Assembly: GCA_030066595.1 (NCBI GenBank)
Contig: JASJBI010000059.1
Span: 1-64,000, forward strand
DNA from: Alphaproteobacteria bacterium
GTDB taxonomy: Bacteria > Pseudomonadota > Alphaproteobacteria > JAJFFI01
Reading direction: 5' to 3'
DNA length: 64,000 nt
In this document: positions 15,803 through 25,304 of the stretch, piece by piece
How the letters are laid out: the number at the start of each line of letters is the position of its first letter
Position numbering within the stretch: position 1 is the stretch's first letter
Notes under the pieces: generated by a model
Told to the model about the DNA's origin: nothing
What the model saw: only the letters and a program-made list of their open reading frames with translations
The model's database searches: none
Position numbers and translations under genes: made by a program

Positions 15803-18346
15803 ATGGCAAAGCGTATGCTCATCGATGCCACCCACCGGGAGGAAACCCGAATTGCGGTGGTCAGCGGCAAAAGGCTGGAGGACTTCGACTTTGAGACCTC
15901 CACCAAGAAGCCCATCAAAGGAAACATCTATCTCGCCAAAGTCACCCGTGTAGAACCGTCGCTGCAGGCCGCCTTCGTCGATTACGGAGGCAACCGTCAT
16001 GGCTTCTTGGCGTTCAGCGAGATCCATCCCGACTACTATCGTATTCCCATCGCCGACCGCGCTGCCCTGACCGCGGCGCAGCAGGAAGAGGACGAGGACG
16101 GCAACGGGGCTGACGAACCCAACGCCGAGGACGGCAATGGCGTGGAGGTCGTCGGCGGCGACGACATGGAGGAGATCGAGGAGATCCGTCCCTCCCGCCG
16201 CCGGCCCGAGCGGCGCTACAAGATCCAGGAAGTCATCAAGAAGCGCCAGATCCTGCTGGTCCAGGTGACCAAGGAAGAGCGCGGCACCAAAGGCGCGGCA
16301 CTGACCACCTACCTGTCCCTGGCCGGCCGCTACTGCGTGCTCATGCCCAACACCACCCGCGGCGGCGGCATCTCCCGCAAGGTCACCAGCCAGGCCGACC
16401 GCAAGCGCCTGAAATCCATCATGGAAAGCCTGGAGATCCCGGACGGGATCGCCATCATCCTGCGCACCGCCGGGGTGTCGCGCAGTAAGGCCGAGATCCG
16501 GCGCGACTACGACTACCTCACCCGGCTCTGGAACGATATCCGCGAGGCGACCCTCAAATCGACCGCACCCGCCTTGATCTACGAGGAAGGCAACATCATC
16601 AAGCGGGCGATCCGGGATCTCTACACGAACGAGATCAGCGAAGTGCTGGTCGAAGGCGACGACGGCTATCGGGCGGCCAAGGACTTCATGCGCATGCTGA
16701 TCCCGAGCCACGCCAAGCGCGTCAAGAAGTACAAGGACCCGAGCATCCCCATGTTCCACCGCTATCAGGTGGAAAGCCAGATCGACGCCATCCACAGCCC
16801 CACCGTCCGCCTAAAGTCCGGCGGCTATATCGTGCTCGATTCGGCCGAAGCGCTGGTCGCGATCGACGTGAACTCCGGGCGCGCAACCCGCGAGCGCAAC
16901 ATCGAAGAGACCGCGCACAAGACCAATCTGGAGGCGGCGGAAGAAATCGCCCGACAGCTTCGCCTGCGGGATCTGGCGGGCTTGATCGTCATCGACTTCA
17001 TCGACATGGACGAGCAGCGCAACAACAACAGCGTTGAGCGCCGCTTGAAGGAGGCGATGCGCAGCGATCGGGCGCGCATCCAGGTGGGGCGCATCAGCGC
17101 CTTCGGGCTGCTGGAGCTGTCGCGCCAGCGTTTGCGACCCAGCCTGATCGAGGCCAGCACCGAAACCTGCCCGAGCTGCCATGGCAGCGGTGTGATTCGC
17201 TCCACCGAATCGGCCGCGCTGCACGTGCTGCGCCATCTCGAAGAAGAGGGCATCCGCCGGGGGGCCGGTGCGATCGAGGTGTTCGTGCCGGAAAAGGTCG
17301 ACACCTACCTGTTGAACCAGAAACGTCATTCCCTGAACGAGATCGAGCAGCGATTCGGCCTCAGCGCCCTGATCTTTGCGGACCCGGACCTGGTTCGTCC
17401 CGAGCTTCGCATCCAGCCATTGGAGGCGGACGGGGACGAGGCGCGCGCGTCCGTCGTGGCCGAGCCGGAGTATCCGGAGGAAGAGGCACAACCGCGCGAG
17501 CGTGGACGTGGCCGCGGCCGGCGCCGCCGGGCCAAGGAGGCCGAGGACGCACAGGAGGCACCAGCCGAGGAGATGCTGCCGGCTGGCGAGGCGGAAGACC
17601 GGGTCGAACCCGTCGAGGCCGCCGAGGAAGAGGGCGCCCGCAAGCGACGCCGCCGGGGCAAGCGTGGCGGGCGGCGCCGGGCGCGGCGGGAGCAGACCGC
17701 CGCGGCCGCAGGCGAGGCCGCTGCCGCTGAGGGTGAAGTCGAGGCGGTCGAAGAGGCAGCCGACGAGGTGGCGGCCGCCGAGGCCATGGCGCCCGAAGAG
17801 GAAGCCGCGGAGCCTGCGGCCAAGCCTGTCGCGGCACGCCGCGGGCGGCGCCGGGCCAAGGCCGCCAGCGAGGAAGCGCCGCCGCCGGCGGCCCCGGATG
17901 AGCCCCTCTCCGAGCCCACGGCAGAGCCTGCCGAAGCATCCGAGATGCCGGAGGTCTCCGCCGAGGCCGAAGCCAAACCGCAGGCGAAGAAGCCGCGCAG
18001 CCGGCAGCGCAAGACGGCGCCCCGCCGACGGCGAACCAGCCGCGCCAAGAAGACGGACGCCGAAACGCCCGCGGTGGAGGCCGAGGCGCTGGAAACCGCA
18101 GTCGGCGACTCCGCCGAGATCACGGCCGCGCCCAGTGAGCCGGACGTAGCCCCCGCGGAGACGGCCGAGGCGTCCTCCGGCAATGGCGGTTCCGGAGCCC
18201 GCCGGCGCCGGCGTCCTACGAAGAAGGCGGTGGAACAAGCCCCGGCGCCCGATCTGCCGATTCCGCCGGTCCCCGATGCCCCGGCACCCGCAACCGTTGA
18301 GGCGGACAAGCCGAGGCGCGGCTGGTGGCGCAACCTGATCGAGTAG
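15803..18346 (+). CDS. rne: ribonuclease E
   Basis: An 847-residue endoribonuclease and degradosome scaffold. It has an N-terminal S1-type RNA-binding domain starting GNIYLAKVTRVEPSLQAAFVDYG, interrupted by a long acidic insert (about 95-135) usual in alphaproteobacteria. The catalytic core has the metal-binding AIDVNSGRATRERNIEETA and LIVIDFIDM motifs, and the Zn-link CPSCHGSG at about 453-460 joins subunits into the tetramer. The C-terminal third alternates Arg-rich (GRGRGRRRRA, KRRRRGKRGG) and Glu/Ala-rich stretches, the unstructured RNA- and protein-binding scaffold. It processes rRNA and tRNA and initiates mRNA decay. Confidence 0.97.
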   Translation: MAKRMLIDATHREETRIAVVSGKRLEDFDFETSTKKPIKGNIYLAKVTRVEPSLQAAFVDYGGNRHGFLAFSEIHPDYYRIPIADRAALTAAQQEEDEDGNGADEPNAEDGNGVEVVGGDDMEEIEEIRPSRRRPERRYKIQEVIKKRQILLVQVTKEERGTKGAALTTYLSLAGRYCVLMPNTTRGGGISRKVTSQADRKRLKSIMESLEIPDGIAIILRTAGVSRSKAEIRRDYDYLTRLWNDIREATLKSTAPALIYEEGNIIKRAIRDLYTNEISEVLVEGDDGYRAAKDFMRMLIPSHAKRVKKYKDPSIPMFHRYQVESQIDAIHSPTVRLKSGGYIVLDSAEALVAIDVNSGRATRERNIEETAHKTNLEAAEEIARQLRLRDLAGLIVIDFIDMDEQRNNNSVERRLKEAMRSDRARIQVGRISAFGLLELSRQRLRPSLIEASTETCPSCHGSGVIRSTESAALHVLRHLEEEGIRRGAGAIEVFVPEKVDTYLLNQKRHSLNEIEQRFGLSALIFADPDLVRPELRIQPLEADGDEARASVVAEPEYPEEEAQPRERGRGRGRRRRAKEAEDAQEAPAEEMLPAGEAEDRVEPVEAAEEEGARKRRRRGKRGGRRRARREQTAAAAGEAAAAEGEVEAVEEAADEVAAAEAMAPEEEAAEPAAKPVAARRGRRRAKAASEEAPPPAAPDEPLSEPTAEPAEASEMPEVSAEAEAKPQAKKPRSRQRKTAPRRRRTSRAKKTDAETPAVEAEALETAVGDSAEITAAPSEPDVAPAETAEASSGNGGSGARRRRRPTKKAVEQAPAPDLPIPPVPDAPAPATVEADKPRRGWWRNLIE

Positions 18347-18389
18347 GCGGACGCGCGTCACCGGCAAGGGCGTAAGACAGCAGTCGGCT

Positions 18390-19277
18390 ATGGATGCAGC
18401 GGATCTCAAGATCTTCGAAGCGGTGGCTCGGCTCGGCAGCATGAACCGGGCGGCGGCCGAGCTGAACACCGTACAGTCGAACGTCACCGCGCATATTCGT
18501 CAGCTCGAGGACGAGCTGGGGGTGCCGCTGTTCGAGCGGCACAGCCGTGGCGTGACATTGACCGCTGCGGGCCAGCGTCTCCTGCCCTTTTCCGCACGGG
18601 TCGGACAGGTTCTGGAAGACGCCCGCCGCGCGGTTGCCGAAGATGGCACGCCCAAGGGCCCGCTCACGATCGGGGCGCTCGAGACCACCGCGGCCGTGCG
18701 CCTTTCGCCGCTGCTCGGCGCCTATGCCGCGGCGCACCCGGCCGTCGACCTTGTGTTGAGCACGGGCACCACCGCCGAGCTGGTTGAGGCTGTCCTCGAA
18801 CGCCGGCTCGAAGGCGCGTTCGTGTGCGGCCCGGTCCATCACCCGGAGCTCGACGAGGAGCCGATCTTCAGCGAAGAGCTGGCGCTGCTGACCGCTCTGT
18901 CCGTAGACACAGTGCATGACCTGGCGGCGCTGCCGGACCTCAAAATCGTGGTACTGCGCGCCGGCTGTTCCTATCGCCAGCGGCTCGAAGCCATTCTCGC
19001 CCAGCGCGGAATCGTCGGGCTCAGGCGACTGGAGTTCGGCACCATCGAGGCGATCCTGGGCTGCGTCAAAGCGGGCCTCGGCGTCACCCTGCTACCCGAG
19101 AGCGTGGTGCGCGCGGCGCGGCACCAGGACCAGGTCGCGATCCACCGACTGCCGGCCCGGGACGCACGGGTCGAGACGGTCTTCATCCGGCGCCGCGACG
19201 GATTCGTGTCCAGCGCGCTGGTCGCCTTCCTGGCGCACGCCCGGCCTGCCAGCGGCACATCTCAGGCGGCGGAATAG
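18390..19277 (+). CDS. LysR-family transcriptional regulator
   Basis: A 295-residue LTTR. The N-terminal winged helix-turn-helix is typical (MDAADLKIFEAVARLGSMNRAAAELNTVQSNVTAHIRQLEDELGVPLFERH, given here only as landmarks: HTH about 18-37, wing after 45), followed by a periplasmic-binding-type effector domain from about 90. It lies 107 bp upstream of an MFS exporter gene in the same direction, followed by an NMO-like flavoprotein, so it probably controls those two. The effector is unknown. Confidence 0.92.
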   Translation: MDAADLKIFEAVARLGSMNRAAAELNTVQSNVTAHIRQLEDELGVPLFERHSRGVTLTAAGQRLLPFSARVGQVLEDARRAVAEDGTPKGPLTIGALETTAAVRLSPLLGAYAAAHPAVDLVLSTGTTAELVEAVLERRLEGAFVCGPVHHPELDEEPIFSEELALLTALSVDTVHDLAALPDLKIVVLRAGCSYRQRLEAILAQRGIVGLRRLEFGTIEAILGCVKAGLGVTLLPESVVRAARHQDQVAIHRLPARDARVETVFIRRRDGFVSSALVAFLAHARPASGTSQAAE

Positions 19278-19384
19278 GACAGACTAGTCTATCTGTCTTT
19301 CTGATATCCCTGATCACTTTAAATCGTTTTTCACGATCATCAGCGCCTCCTAGACTTGGCCAAATGAGCCAACCGGAGGCACCC

Positions 19385-20596
19385 ATGCAGCGCGTGATCG
19401 CGGCGGAAGAGCTGGGCGCAAGGACGGCCAAGCGGGCAGTGCTGGCCGGGCTCTGCGCGGTCTTGGTGGGCATCGGTCTGGCGCGGTTCGCCTACACGCC
19501 GTTGATCCCGGCTCTGATCGAGGCCGGCTGGTTCGCGCCGTCCCAGGCCGCCTATCTGGGCGCGGCCAACCTGGCGGGGTATCTGGCCGGCGCGCTGCTG
19601 GCCCAGCGGATGGCCGCATCCGCGACCGCACCCACAGTCCTGCGCGCGATGATGCTGCTGGCAACGGCCACGTTTTTTGCCGGCGCCCTGCCCTTGTCCT
19701 TTCTTTGGTACTTCCTCTGGCGTTTCGCCGCCGGGCTGGCCGGCGGGGCGCTCATGGCGCTGGCTGCACCCGCCGTTCTGCCGCTTGTGCCGGCGCATCG
19801 GCGCGGCTTGGCGGGGGGCGTCATCTTTGCGGGCGTTGGCCTCGGCATCGTCGCATCCGGGACGCTCGTCCCCTTGTTGCTGCGTGCCGATCTTGTGCTC
19901 ACCTGGTGCGCGCTCGGAGCGTTGGCCATGCTGCTGACAAGCCTGTCCTGGGGCGGTTGGCCGGGACGGTCGGCCGGAGGTCGCGATCGCGCGCCAGCCT
20001 CGCCGCCGGCAAAGGGTCACGCAGGGGCGCAGCTCAAATCGCTCTATCTGTCTTACGCTCTCAATGCCGTCGGGCTGGTGCCGCATATGGTGTTCCTGGT
20101 GGATTTCATCGCTCGGGACCTGGGTCAAGGCCTGGCGGTCGGGGCCCAGTACTGGGTTCTGTTCGGTGTCGGTGCTGTGTTGGGGCCGATCGTTCTGGGA
20201 CGGCTGGCCGACACCGTCGGATTCCGACGGGCACTGCGGCTCGCTTTCGTGATCCAGGCCGCGGCCGTTCTTCTGCCCGTGATATCGGTCGGGACCGAAG
20301 CGTTGATGCTGTCCAGCCTGATCGTCGGGGCCTTCGTCCCAGGCATCGTGCCTCTGGTGTTGGGCCGGGTTCAGGCAATCGCCAAGCAGGGCGATTCGCA
20401 TCAGCAGGCGGCATGGAGCCGCGCCACCGCCGCCTTTGCCCTGGGGCAGGCGGCTGCCGCGTATGGCCTGTCGTATCTGTTCGCCACCGGCATCGGCTAC
20501 CCTGTGCTCTATGCTGTCGGCGCCGGTGCCCTGATCCTCGCCTTGGCGGTGGACTTTGCCGCAGGCATGCGCGCAGCGAGGCCGAGCAGCCCATAG
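19385..20596 (+). CDS. MFS transporter, YbfB/YjiJ type
   Basis: A membrane protein of about 403 residues with 12 predicted helices. The first helix carries GIGLARFAYTPLIPALIEAGW, the hallmark of the YbfB/YjiJ group of the major facilitator superfamily, and the intracellular loop between the halves is Arg/Pro-rich (about 200-225). Substrate unknown; relatives are presumed exporters. The ATG at 19385 is preferred because GGAGG lies five bases before it, while the upstream ATG at 19364 has no such site. It ends 10 bp before the next gene, consistent with an operon. Confidence 0.87.
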   Translation: MQRVIAAEELGARTAKRAVLAGLCAVLVGIGLARFAYTPLIPALIEAGWFAPSQAAYLGAANLAGYLAGALLAQRMAASATAPTVLRAMMLLATATFFAGALPLSFLWYFLWRFAAGLAGGALMALAAPAVLPLVPAHRRGLAGGVIFAGVGLGIVASGTLVPLLLRADLVLTWCALGALAMLLTSLSWGGWPGRSAGGRDRAPASPPAKGHAGAQLKSLYLSYALNAVGLVPHMVFLVDFIARDLGQGLAVGAQYWVLFGVGAVLGPIVLGRLADTVGFRRALRLAFVIQAAAVLLPVISVGTEALMLSSLIVGAFVPGIVPLVLGRVQAIAKQGDSHQQAAWSRATAAFALGQAAAAYGLSYLFATGIGYPVLYAVGAGALILALAVDFAAGMRAARPSSP

Positions 20597-20606
20597 GAGG
20601 ATAGCC

Positions 20607-21686
20607 ATGCCGCCCACTTCGGAACTCATGCGACGCCTGGATATGGCCCATCCCATCATCCAAGCGCCGCTGGCGGGCGGAGGCGACACGCCGGCGCTGG
20701 TGAGCGCATCGTGCGACGCGGGCGCGATGGGCTTCGTCGGCGCGGCCTACCTGACGCCGCCGCAGATCGCGGAATCGGCCCAGGCGGTGGGGGCGCGGAC
20801 CGACCGGCCCTTCGGGATCAATCTGTTCGCGCCGCAGCCGGCGGCCGAGACACCCGGAGACGCGCAGCCGGCGCTGGCGCGGGTGGCGCCCTACTTCGAA
20901 GAGCTGGGCTTGCCGCCGCCGGTCGCGCCGACCCCGGTCCCGGACCCCTTCGCCGCGCAGTTCAAGGCCGTGCTCGACAGCGGCGCGGCGGTCTTCAGCT
21001 TCACCTTCGGTATCCCGCCGGCCGACGCGCTTGCTGCCGCCAAGGAACGCGGCATGGTCCTGATCGGCACCGCGACCACGGTCGACGAAGCCAAGTCCGT
21101 GGCCCGGGCCGGCGTCGACGCCGTGGTCGTGCAGGGCAGCGAGGCGGGCGGCCAGCGGGCGAGCTTCGCGCGGGACTTCGAGACCTCGGCCGTCGGGACC
21201 ATGGCGCTGGTGCCCCAGGTGGTTGATGCGGTTGACCTGCCGGTGATCGCCTCGGGCGGGATCATGGACGGACGCGGCATTGCCGCGGCGCTGGCTCTGG
21301 GCGCGGACGCGGTGCAGATGGGCACCGCCTTCCTCACCTGCGACGAAGCCGGCATTCCGGACGCCCATCGTGCGGCCATCCTGGCCGCGCAGGAGGACGA
21401 AACGCGTCTGACCCGCGCCTTCTCCGGCCGGCCGTCACGCGGCATCGTCAACCGGTTCATGGACGATCTGGACCGCGCCGCTGACCCGGATGCGATCCTC
21501 CCCTTCCCCTTGCAGAACGCGCTGACCCGTCCAATGCGCGCGGCCGCCGCCAAGGCCGGCAAGGCGGACTACCTCTCGCTCTGGGCCGGCCAAGGCGTGC
21601 GACTGGCACGCCGGCAATCCGCCGCCGAGCTCATCGCCCGGCTGGCCGAGGAGACCAGCGAGGCAATTGCGCGAATGTCCCGGTAG
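20607..21686 (+). CDS. nitronate monooxygenase-like FMN-dependent TIM-barrel protein
   Basis: A 359-residue protein of the NMO/2-nitropropane dioxygenase family. It starts with the FMN phosphate region HPIIQAPLAGGG (about 15-26), then GINLFAP, VQGSEAGGQR (175-184), LPVIASGGIMDGRG and GADAVQMGTAF, all FMN-binding landmarks. In true NMOs the EAGG segment is followed by the catalytic His; here residue 183 is Gln, so nitronate oxidation is doubtful and an NAD(P)H:acceptor reductase role is possible. AGGAGG just before the ATG at 20607 fixes the start. Third gene of the LysR-MFS group. Confidence 0.85.
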   Translation: MPPTSELMRRLDMAHPIIQAPLAGGGDTPALVSASCDAGAMGFVGAAYLTPPQIAESAQAVGARTDRPFGINLFAPQPAAETPGDAQPALARVAPYFEELGLPPPVAPTPVPDPFAAQFKAVLDSGAAVFSFTFGIPPADALAAAKERGMVLIGTATTVDEAKSVARAGVDAVVVQGSEAGGQRASFARDFETSAVGTMALVPQVVDAVDLPVIASGGIMDGRGIAAALALGADAVQMGTAFLTCDEAGIPDAHRAAILAAQEDETRLTRAFSGRPSRGIVNRFMDDLDRAADPDAILPFPLQNALTRPMRAAAAKAGKADYLSLWAGQGVRLARRQSAAELIARLAEETSEAIARMSR

Positions 21687-21690
21687 GACG

Positions 21691-22854
21691 CTAGTCCCCG
21701 CGCCCGCCCCGCCAGGCGATCAGGCGCTTGGCCGCCTCGGCCATGTCTTCGGTGGTGCCGGCGAAGGAAATGCGGATATAGGCCTGGCCGCGCGCCGGGT
21801 CGAAATCCACGCCCGGCGTCGTGGCCACGCCGGTCTCCGCCAGCATGCGGGCACAGAACTCCGGGCTGTCGTTGGTCAACTGGCGGACATCCGCATAGAT
21901 GTAAAAGGCGCCGTCCGCCGGCGCCAGCTTGTCGAAGCCCGCCTTGGGCAACTCCCGCAGCAGCAGTTCGCGATTGCGGGCATAGCGGTCCCGGTTGGCA
22001 TCAAGCTCGTCATAGCAGTCGAAGGCGGCGACCGCGGCCCGCTGGGACAGCGACGGCGGCGAGATGAACAGGTTCTGCGCCAGGCACTCGACGGCACGCA
22101 GCAGATCCATGGGCACCACCATCCAGCCCAGCCGCCAGCCGGTCATCGAGAAGTACTTCGAGAAGCTGTTGATCACGAAGGCATCGTCGGTGAGCCCAGC
22201 GGCGCTCGCCGTTTCGACGGTCTGATAGGTCAGCCCGTGGTAAATCTCGTCCGAGATCAGGCGGATGCCCTGCCCGCGGCAGTAGTCGACCAGGGCGGCC
22301 ATGCCGGCGGGATCGATCATTGTGCCCGTCGGATTGGACGGACTCGCGATGATCAGGCCGTCGATGTCCGGGGCAGCCTTCTGCAGGATCTCGGGCGTGG
22401 GCTGGAAACGGGTGCCCTCGTCCGTGGGCACGCCGACCGGCTCGAAGCCGAGCGCCGTCAGGATGTTGCGGTAGGCGGGATAGCCGGGCTCGGCCAAAGC
22501 GATCCGGTCGCCCTCGTCGAAGGCCGACAGAAAGGCCAGCAGGAACCCGCCCGACGATCCGGTGGTCACCACGATGCGCTCGACCGGGACATCGAGGCCA
22601 TAGCGCGCCCGATAGTGCTCGGCGATGCGCGCGCGCAACTCCGGCACGCCGAAAGCCAGCGTGTAGCCCAGCCGGTCGCCCGCCAGCGCGTCCCGCGCCG
22701 CGTCCAGGACGCCGGCCGGCGCGCTGGTGCCCGGCTGGCCGACCTCGAGATGGACCACGTCCGCGCCCTCGGCCTCGCGCGCATTGGCGGCCCGCATCAC
22801 GTCCATTACAATGAACGGCGCGATTTGCCCGCGCCGGGATATCTTCAGCGCCAT
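21691..22854 (-). CDS. pyridoxal-phosphate-dependent aminotransferase, class I/II
   Basis: A 387-residue fold-type I aminotransferase (aspartate aminotransferase family). Landmarks are SPSNPTG (171-177), the cofactor-binding Asp and Tyr in SDEIYHG (D202, Y205), the Schiff-base Lys K233 in NSFSKYFSMTGWRLGW, and the C-terminal Arg in YIRISFAG that grips the substrate carboxylate. The exact amino-acid specificity cannot be read from the sequence. It converges on the NMO-like gene with a 4-bp gap and is divergent from the M48 protease gene. Confidence 0.92.
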   Translation of the reverse strand: MALKISRRGQIAPFIVMDVMRAANAREAEGADVVHLEVGQPGTSAPAGVLDAARDALAGDRLGYTLAFGVPELRARIAEHYRARYGLDVPVERIVVTTGSSGGFLLAFLSAFDEGDRIALAEPGYPAYRNILTALGFEPVGVPTDEGTRFQPTPEILQKAAPDIDGLIIASPSNPTGTMIDPAGMAALVDYCRGQGIRLISDEIYHGLTYQTVETASAAGLTDDAFVINSFSKYFSMTGWRLGWMVVPMDLLRAVECLAQNLFISPPSLSQRAAVAAFDCYDELDANRDRYARNRELLLRELPKAGFDKLAPADGAFYIYADVRQLTNDSPEFCARMLAETGVATTPGVDFDPARGQAYIRISFAGTTEDMAEAAKRLIAWRGGRGD

Positions 22855-22952
22855 GTGCCTAGCGGCTCCAGCGCGCGCCCGATCGGGATGGCACGTTGAT
22901 CGACCCGATCGCGCGCCTATCTAAGCTATTGGGGATAGTTCGGGAATTCCAA

Positions 22953-24305
22953 ATGAAACGCATTCTGTCGTTGATCCTGGTGGTGTCGTTCGTGCTGCCG
23001 CTGTCCGTCCTGCCGGCCGCGGCCGAGCGGGGCATGCGCCTGATCCGTGACGCGGAGATCGAAAATACCATCCGCCTCTACACCACGCCACTGTTCACGA
23101 CAGCGGGCCTGGATCCGTCCGCCATCCGGATCTACCTGATCGATAATCGCCAGCTCAACGCCTTCGTCGCGGGTGGCCAGAACATCTTCATTCACACCGG
23201 CCTGCTGATCCGCTCGGAGCATGCCGGCCAGGTGATCGGCGTGCTGGCGCATGAAACCGGTCACATCGCGGGTGGGCACCTGACGCGGCTGGACGATGCC
23301 ATGCGGCGGGCGCAGATCCAGTCAATCGTCACTTTCGTGCTGGCCGCGGCCGCGGCCGTGATGGCAGGGGACGGACGGGCTGCGGCGGCGGTGGGAGCCG
23401 CCGGCCAGGACGCCACCATGCGCTCTTTCTTCCGCTACACCCGAACCCAGGAAGGCGCCGCCGACCAGTTCGCCGTCACGACGCTCGACGACACCGGCAC
23501 CTCGTCCCGCGGCATGCTCGAATTCTTCCAGATCCTCGAGGGCCAGGAATTCCTGGTCACCGACCGCCAGGACCCCTACGTCCGGACCCACCCCCTGACC
23601 CAAAGCCGGATCTCCTTTGTGCGCAACCACGTGGCCAACTCGCCATACTCGGACGCGCCCCTCCCCGCAAAGTACGGCATCACGCACCGGCGCATGCGGG
23701 CCAAGCTGATCGGATTCCTGGAACCGACGGGCCGGGTCATGCAGACCTACAAGGCCACGGACAACAGCGTCGAGTCCCGCTATGCCAGAGCGATCGCACT
23801 GCACCGGGAGTCCAGAACCGACGACGCCGTCGGCCTGGTCGACAGCCTGATCGCGGAACAGCCCAACGACCCGTACTTCCACGAACTCAAGGGGCAGATC
23901 CTGTTCGAGAGCGGCCGGATCAAGCAGTCGCTGGGTCCCTACGGCAAGGCGGTCCGCTTGGCGCCGAACGAGGCTTTGCTGCGCTCGTCCCTGGGCGCAG
24001 CCCAGCTCGAAAGCAACGATCCGGCCTTGGTGCGCCCGGCGTTGACTCATATCAAGGAGGCGGTGCGCAAGGAGCCGGATATGGCGCATGGCTGGCGACT
24101 GCTGGCGACCGCGCACGGCCGCTTGGGCCAGAAGGGCCTGATGACCCTGGCCCTGGCCGAGGAAGCGGCGCAACTGAATCGAAACCCTGACGCGCTACGC
24201 TACGCCAAGCGCGCCTCCGCCACGCTGAAGAAAGGCAGTCCCGCCTGGATCAGGGCGCAGGATATCGCGCGCGAGGCGGAAAAGGCTGTCCAGCGTGACG
24301 AATAA
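22953..24305 (+). CDS. periplasmic M48 metalloprotease with TPR domain (BepA-like)
   Basis: 450 residues from the ATG at 22953. It has a signal peptide (1-24, ending LPAAA), an M48 zinc protease domain with HETGH at 100-104 and the third ligand in the EGAADQFAV motif, and a C-terminal tetratricopeptide region from about 270 onward (YFHELKGQILFESGRI, AVRLAPNEALLRSSLGAAQLE). BepA-type proteins both degrade and chaperone outer-membrane beta-barrel proteins such as LptD. An upstream in-frame ATG at 22896 would bury the signal peptide, so it is rejected as start. The next gene also encodes a periplasmic protein-folding factor. Confidence 0.92.
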   Translation: MKRILSLILVVSFVLPLSVLPAAAERGMRLIRDAEIENTIRLYTTPLFTTAGLDPSAIRIYLIDNRQLNAFVAGGQNIFIHTGLLIRSEHAGQVIGVLAHETGHIAGGHLTRLDDAMRRAQIQSIVTFVLAAAAAVMAGDGRAAAAVGAAGQDATMRSFFRYTRTQEGAADQFAVTTLDDTGTSSRGMLEFFQILEGQEFLVTDRQDPYVRTHPLTQSRISFVRNHVANSPYSDAPLPAKYGITHRRMRAKLIGFLEPTGRVMQTYKATDNSVESRYARAIALHRESRTDDAVGLVDSLIAEQPNDPYFHELKGQILFESGRIKQSLGPYGKAVRLAPNEALLRSSLGAAQLESNDPALVRPALTHIKEAVRKEPDMAHGWRLLATAHGRLGQKGLMTLALAEEAAQLNRNPDALRYAKRASATLKKGSPAWIRAQDIAREAEKAVQRDE

Positions 24306-24409
24306 GAGGACCCTCGCAGCAATGTGATCAGGCCGGCCCGGATCGCCCTTGCTCCGGCAGGCGCTCTCAAGGGATCATGGCTGCTCGCCGCTATTGGGAG
24401 AATTTGCCT

Positions 24410-25186
24410 ATGACGCTTGCCAACTCTTTGCTCCGCTTCACGGCGGCTGTCGCCTTGATCTCGGCGCCAATCTCATTGGTGGGCGCCCCAGCAAGCGCAG
24501 ACGAGCCCAAGGCGACGGCCAGCGGCGAAATCGATCGCGCCACCTTCGAAAAGATGCTGCGGGAGTTCCTCGAGGAGCATCCCGAAGTGGTGGTCGAAGC
24601 ACTCGAGAGCTGGCGCGCGCAGCAGAAACTGGCGGAAGAGGAACGTGCCAAGAAAGCCTTGGTGTCCGAGTCAGAGCTGCTTTTCCGCCATCCCTATACG
24701 CCGGTCGGGGGAAATCCCGACGGTGACGTGACCATCGTCGAGTTCTTCGACTATCAGTGCGGCTACTGCAAGCGGGTCGTCGCGAGCTTCCTGGAAACGG
24801 TCGAGGACGACGGCGAGGTCAAGGTCGTGTTCAAGGAGTTCCCGATCCTGGGCCCGGCCTCGCGCTACGCGGCCGAGGCGGCGCTGGCTTCCAAGGCGCA
24901 AGGCAAGTACCTCGAGTTCCACCGTGCCCTGATGGAGGTCAAGACTGCCCTCAACCCGCAGGTGGTCATGGCGGTGGCGAAATCCGTCGGCCTCGACGCC
25001 GAGCGGCTCGAGCGCGATATGGCCGCGGCCGAGGTGCAGGACGAGATCCGGCGCAACTTCGAACTGGCGCAGAAGATCGGCATCCGCGGCACACCCGCCT
25101 TCATCATCGGCGATCACCTGGTGCCGGGCGCTATCGGGGCCGATGCCATGAAGAACATGATCGCCGAGGTTCGCGGCCGCAGCTGA
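24410..25186 (+). CDS. periplasmic thiol-disulfide oxidoreductase, ScsC/DsbA-like
   Basis: 258 residues from ATG 24410, preceded by GGGAG. It has a signal peptide (1-30, ending APASA), a helical N-terminal segment (IDRATFEKMLREFLEEHPEVVVEAL, about 41-65) like the oligomerisation stalk of ScsC/Com1 proteins, and a thioredoxin domain with the active site CGYC (117-120) in FFDYQCGYCKR and the cis-Pro loop in RGTPAFIIG. ScsC-type trimers isomerise wrong disulfides; DsbA-type monomers introduce them. The stalk favours the former. It follows the BepA-like gene at 104 bp, a periplasmic quality-control neighbourhood. Confidence 0.88.
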   Translation: MTLANSLLRFTAAVALISAPISLVGAPASADEPKATASGEIDRATFEKMLREFLEEHPEVVVEALESWRAQQKLAEEERAKKALVSESELLFRHPYTPVGGNPDGDVTIVEFFDYQCGYCKRVVASFLETVEDDGEVKVVFKEFPILGPASRYAAEAALASKAQGKYLEFHRALMEVKTALNPQVVMAVAKSVGLDAERLERDMAAAEVQDEIRRNFELAQKIGIRGTPAFIIGDHLVPGAIGADAMKNMIAEVRGRS

Positions 25187-25304
25187 CCTTGGGCGGGCGC
25201 CGCCGGATCGCTTGCGGCGCTTCTCGAATTGATCCACTCTTCCGCTCGAGGCCAGCGCCCGGATCGGTCCGGCGCGCGCGATGGGATCTGGCGGGAGGAC
25301 CGGC

